Below the pieces are notes generated by a model. The model was not told the origin of the DNA and ran no database searches. It was given only the letters and a program-made list of their open reading frames with translations. DNA of 64,000 nucleotides from Chrysoperla carnea (lineage: Eukaryota; Arthropoda; Insecta; Neuroptera; Chrysopidae): assembly GCF_905475395.1 (NCBI RefSeq), contig NC_058337.1, positions 93,428,368 to 93,492,367 of the forward strand. The letters run 5' to 3'. Below, in pieces: positions 60,858 to 64,000 of this stretch. Within the stretch, counting starts at the first letter, position 1. The number at the start of each line of letters is the position of its first letter. The translations under genes were made by a program, and so were the position numbers.

Positions 60858-62692
60858 CTTTAAAAATTATTAATTACTTATTTACTTAATTTTTTATTTT
60901 AGGCAGTTATTCAAATGTTATTTCTTACTTTGGTGACCTAATATTCACCGACGGTTCGCGCAAATATGTGCTAATCAAAATTTATATAAGTTTGTTAAAA
61001 AAAAAATCGAGCCTAAATAATAGTGGAAAGCTAATTAGAGTGTCTATTTCTTCTTACACAACGGTTATAGAAACAAGTTTATATTTCTCTACCGATGAAG
61101 CAAGCACTTAATTTTTCCAAAAAGTATTACCTACACAGGTATTTCTTAAAAAACTTTCTAAATGGAATGGTTTGAGAAGAAGAAATTACTATATCAGAGG
61201 CAATGAGCTGACTCCACATCAAGGAAACGTAGGAGAACTTTTCGTTGTCGATTGCCGTAGTCCTTATGAAAGTAATAATAAAAAAAAGCTGTCAAGAAAC
61301 ATTAAAAAGCTTAGAAACATTCAGCAACAAATTCCTTGAACATACAACATGACATAATTTTCCTTGTGTTGGTTTCGAAATGAACTTTATAGCCTTAGGA
61401 AAAGAGAACAAACTTAGAAAAAGCTTGCTCGACTTTAATGTATGTGGATAAAATATCTTATACCTAAGCGAATTTTGTTTGATTTCGCTGAGACCGTATC
61501 ATTCGCATAATAATAATAAAACCGATTAAATAAAATATTATAATTGCAAAAGCCTTAGACTTGTTCACAAGTTGAAGGATAAGTATATAAAAACTATAGT
61601 CTAGTCAACAAGTTCAAATTGGTGCAATATAGAAATAATGATCGTAAAAATATGTGTGATAGTTTGTTGAATTTGGGATGATATCTAGAAGAAAGAGTCT
61701 TAAAAAGGAGGAAATTTCCACACACAAAAATTCTTACTCCCGGAAGTCTATCTTCATTATTTATAATCTTAATTTTACTCTGAAAAGATTGTTGTAATAT
61801 CATCAAAAACGGGTGTCTCACAGTAAACAATTTTTTTAAGGTATTAAATATTAATTTAAAAACTTGAGAAAATTTTGGTGTATTGTGAACGCCAAAAAAT
61901 TTATAACCGTTGGAAATTTATCTTAAATTTTCTCGAATTTTCGTTTTCATTGTAAACTAAACAAATATTGGCGTGAATTGTTTTAGCTTTCCAGGAGGCC
62001 TTATTATATATACTATACTATATTATAAGCATCAGGTAAAAAGAGTTTAAAAAATTTTTAACAAAAGAGGCTAGTTTCTTAAATATTAATATTTTATGAA
62101 ATATTGACGAAAAACGAAATACCTTTTTTTCCATTAATTGTTTATAACTTTTGCAAATTTTTTATGTGCTGGAAAACGCTTACGGTACATTTTTCTAGAC
62201 ATCATTCCGAATCCAACGAGCTTTCATTAGTACCTATTTTTACGACTATTATTTCTATATTTCATCAATTTGAACTTTTTGACTAGACTACAACTCATTC
62301 TGTAAATTATAACTTCGTGATTTATATTGAATATGAATGAATGCAAGAAAAAATTCGTTGATTTACTAAAATAACATTTCATTAAAAAATGTATGATTCT
62401 TATCCGTACCATTCAAATTATAAATATTAGTAAATAAACTTTTTCTCTTAAAGAATTAGGTACGAGCTGGATAGCAACGTTAACTAAAAAACTTAATACG
62501 ATTGTATAAATTCTGAATATTGAAGGGGGACTATCCGATTATCTAAATGCATAATTGAATGATTTTGATCATTTTCATCCATAAATTTGACCGTAGAAAA
62601 TTATAAAAAAACCATCTGAAAAAAAGTTAAGACCTTAATACAGGAATAAAAATAATTAAAAACCGTTTCGACCGACTTCATAAAAGTTGTTG
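60858..62692. other. AT-rich stretch, no supported gene
   Basis: Open frames here lack splice context or recognisable motifs. It may contain intron sequence of the gene suggested at 59624-60857. Confidence 0.4.
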
Positions 62693-62774
62693 GTACACTT
62701 TGTGTCTCAAAAAATGCACGGATTACATATAGTACTATATATAATCCATGCATTTTTTGTGACACAGAGTGTAC
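62693..62774. repeat. Hairpin repeat with about 37-bp arms
   Basis: gtacactttgtgtctcaaaa and ttttgtgacacagagtgtac are inverted, as are atgcacggattacata and tatataatccatgcat. The loop is only a few bases. Relative at 2130-2208. Confidence 0.8.
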
Positions 62775-63067
62775 GAACATTGTTATAAAACTTTCGGTTC
62801 CCATTCGGTTTCAATTTTGCTGATTAATTATGATATAACTTTAATGAATATAACAAAATTCATCATCAAAGTTAAAAAGAATTTTAGCGTGCAAAACTTG
62901 AGGAACTTTGATTATAATTGCCTTCAAAATACTCACTGAATAAGGAATAAAAAACCCGCCGAAAATGAAGTTGGCGAGTTTCTTAATTTAACAATTTCTA
63001 AAGAAAAAACAATTATTTTTTTGAATTTTGCAACTCTTTTTTTTTTCTTGAACTACAAATATATATA

Positions 63068-63533
63068 TCTTAATATATATATTTCTTGTGTGCGTGTGTA
63101 TGTAATTGAACTCCTCCTAGACGGCTGGACCGATTTTGATGAAATTTTTTGTGTGTGTTCGTGGAGATTCGAGAATGGTTTAGATTTACAATTTGGTCCA
63201 GTACAACTGTTTTTAAGGGTTCCGTACCAAAAAAATGAAATTTCATTAAATGGTGGGAGCGCATATAAATCATATCACATTATGTATACTATGTGTACTA
63301 TGTATTTTTAATAGTATTCAGGTATTGTCAATAGGCATTTATTAGAGCCATATGCGAGCGCAGCGAGCTCAACTATCAAAGGTCAGGCCAAAGGTCGAAG
63401 GTCAGGCCACTCCAATAAATAGGAGTTAAATTGGGGTTTAGCGGGATGGGTTTAGCGGACAGGCTAAACGTAGTATAGGTATTCATGAATTGGAGTTACG
63501 TTTTTACGGGACAACGTCCGTCGGGGCCGCTAG
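63068..63533 (+). mobile_element. Non-autonomous Helitron-like element
   Basis: It begins TC (63068) after A and ends CTAG (63530-63533) before T, as for Helitron insertion into AT. A hairpin acggga-caac-gtccgt precedes the CTAG end by about 10 bases. The left part carries ctggaccgattttgatgaa, a phrase common to insect Helitron-like repeats. 466 bp, no Rep/helicase frame. A degenerate copy lies at 23096-23720. Exact borders sit in AT-repeat DNA and are uncertain by a few bases. Confidence 0.65.
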
Positions 63534-64000
63534 TATATATATATATATCTGATTTATATTTTCTGACTATATTCTCTAAAAAAGTGAGACCTGAATAAAG
63601 TCGTTAAGACTGTGCTATACACATTTTTTATTGGAGTGAAACTTTATAATTTTGTTAAAACTCCTCTTAAATATTCATTCGTCGAAAAAATTTTTTTTTA
63701 AGAAAAGCGGTTTTCCAAATAAGAATGGTTAAAGTTACAATTGAATTTCAAACACTGCGATTATACCCTTTACTCTATCGATTTGAACTTTAGATATATT
63801 TTAGGTAGGTATTCATATTCTACTTGCCGTAGGTGCTTTTATTTTTCGCTTTTAAAATCCTGTTAATGTTCCCAATTTTCATTGTTTACATCCAGGTACT
63901 TTCCCGTTATTCTACAGTATCTGGATGTGTATAAATCAATTTAGTTCACAAAATTTCCTGATGCTCAAACGATTCGCATGCCGAAAACCACATTGAAATG
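63534..64000. other. AT-rich end of window
   Basis: A short (TA)n run (63534-63548) follows the Helitron-like element. Nothing else is recognised. Confidence 0.5.

Overview
This is an AT-rich, intron-containing nuclear window from an insect. The evidence is long GT-AG introns, adenylate kinase genes close to insect families, (TTAGG)-like motifs at the end of an R1/Jockey-type LINE, and many hAT, Tc1/mariner-type, Helitron and foldback repeats of insect type. I cannot place it to order. It contains no bacterial operons, CRISPR arrays, rRNA or complete tRNAs.

Layout. (1) 381-771, minus: the first coding exon of a small secreted Cys-containing protein whose remaining exons lie left of the window. 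(2) 3604-7541, minus: a compact three-exon cytosolic adenylate kinase (AK1 type, 208 aa) with an intact P-loop and short LID. (3) About 7.5-21.9 kb: an intergenic block of decayed transposons and foldback repeats. (4) 21908-43341, minus: a nine-exon gene of about 21 kb. It encodes a 681-aa protein with two degenerate adenylate-kinase domains (AK5-like), a poly-polar linker and an Asn/Gly-rich tail. All exon phases join without a break. (5) 43.4-64 kb: mostly repeats. These include a clear hAT copy with perfect 8-bp target duplications (55621-57638), two TA-flanked MITEs, a 307-bp tandem array, a large inverted repeat pair and a Helitron-like element (63068-63533). There are also two small minus-strand exons (59624-60857) that may belong to a RUN-domain protein.

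How the genes relate. The two adenylate-kinase genes are tandem and in the same orientation. The downstream one looks catalytically competent; the upstream one looks largely pseudo-enzymatic. The downstream gene starts with a 15-nt micro-exon whose phase-0 donor matches the phase-0 acceptor of its main exon. An internal phase-0 GT in the last exon of the upstream gene could also splice to that acceptor, so a three-domain read-through isoform is formally possible.

No new multi-gene system is evident. The most unusual features are the tandem AK1 / pseudo-AK arrangement with micro-exons, the density of long foldback elements inside transcribed introns, and an internally deleted hAT that keeps both terminal domains and matching 8-bp duplications.
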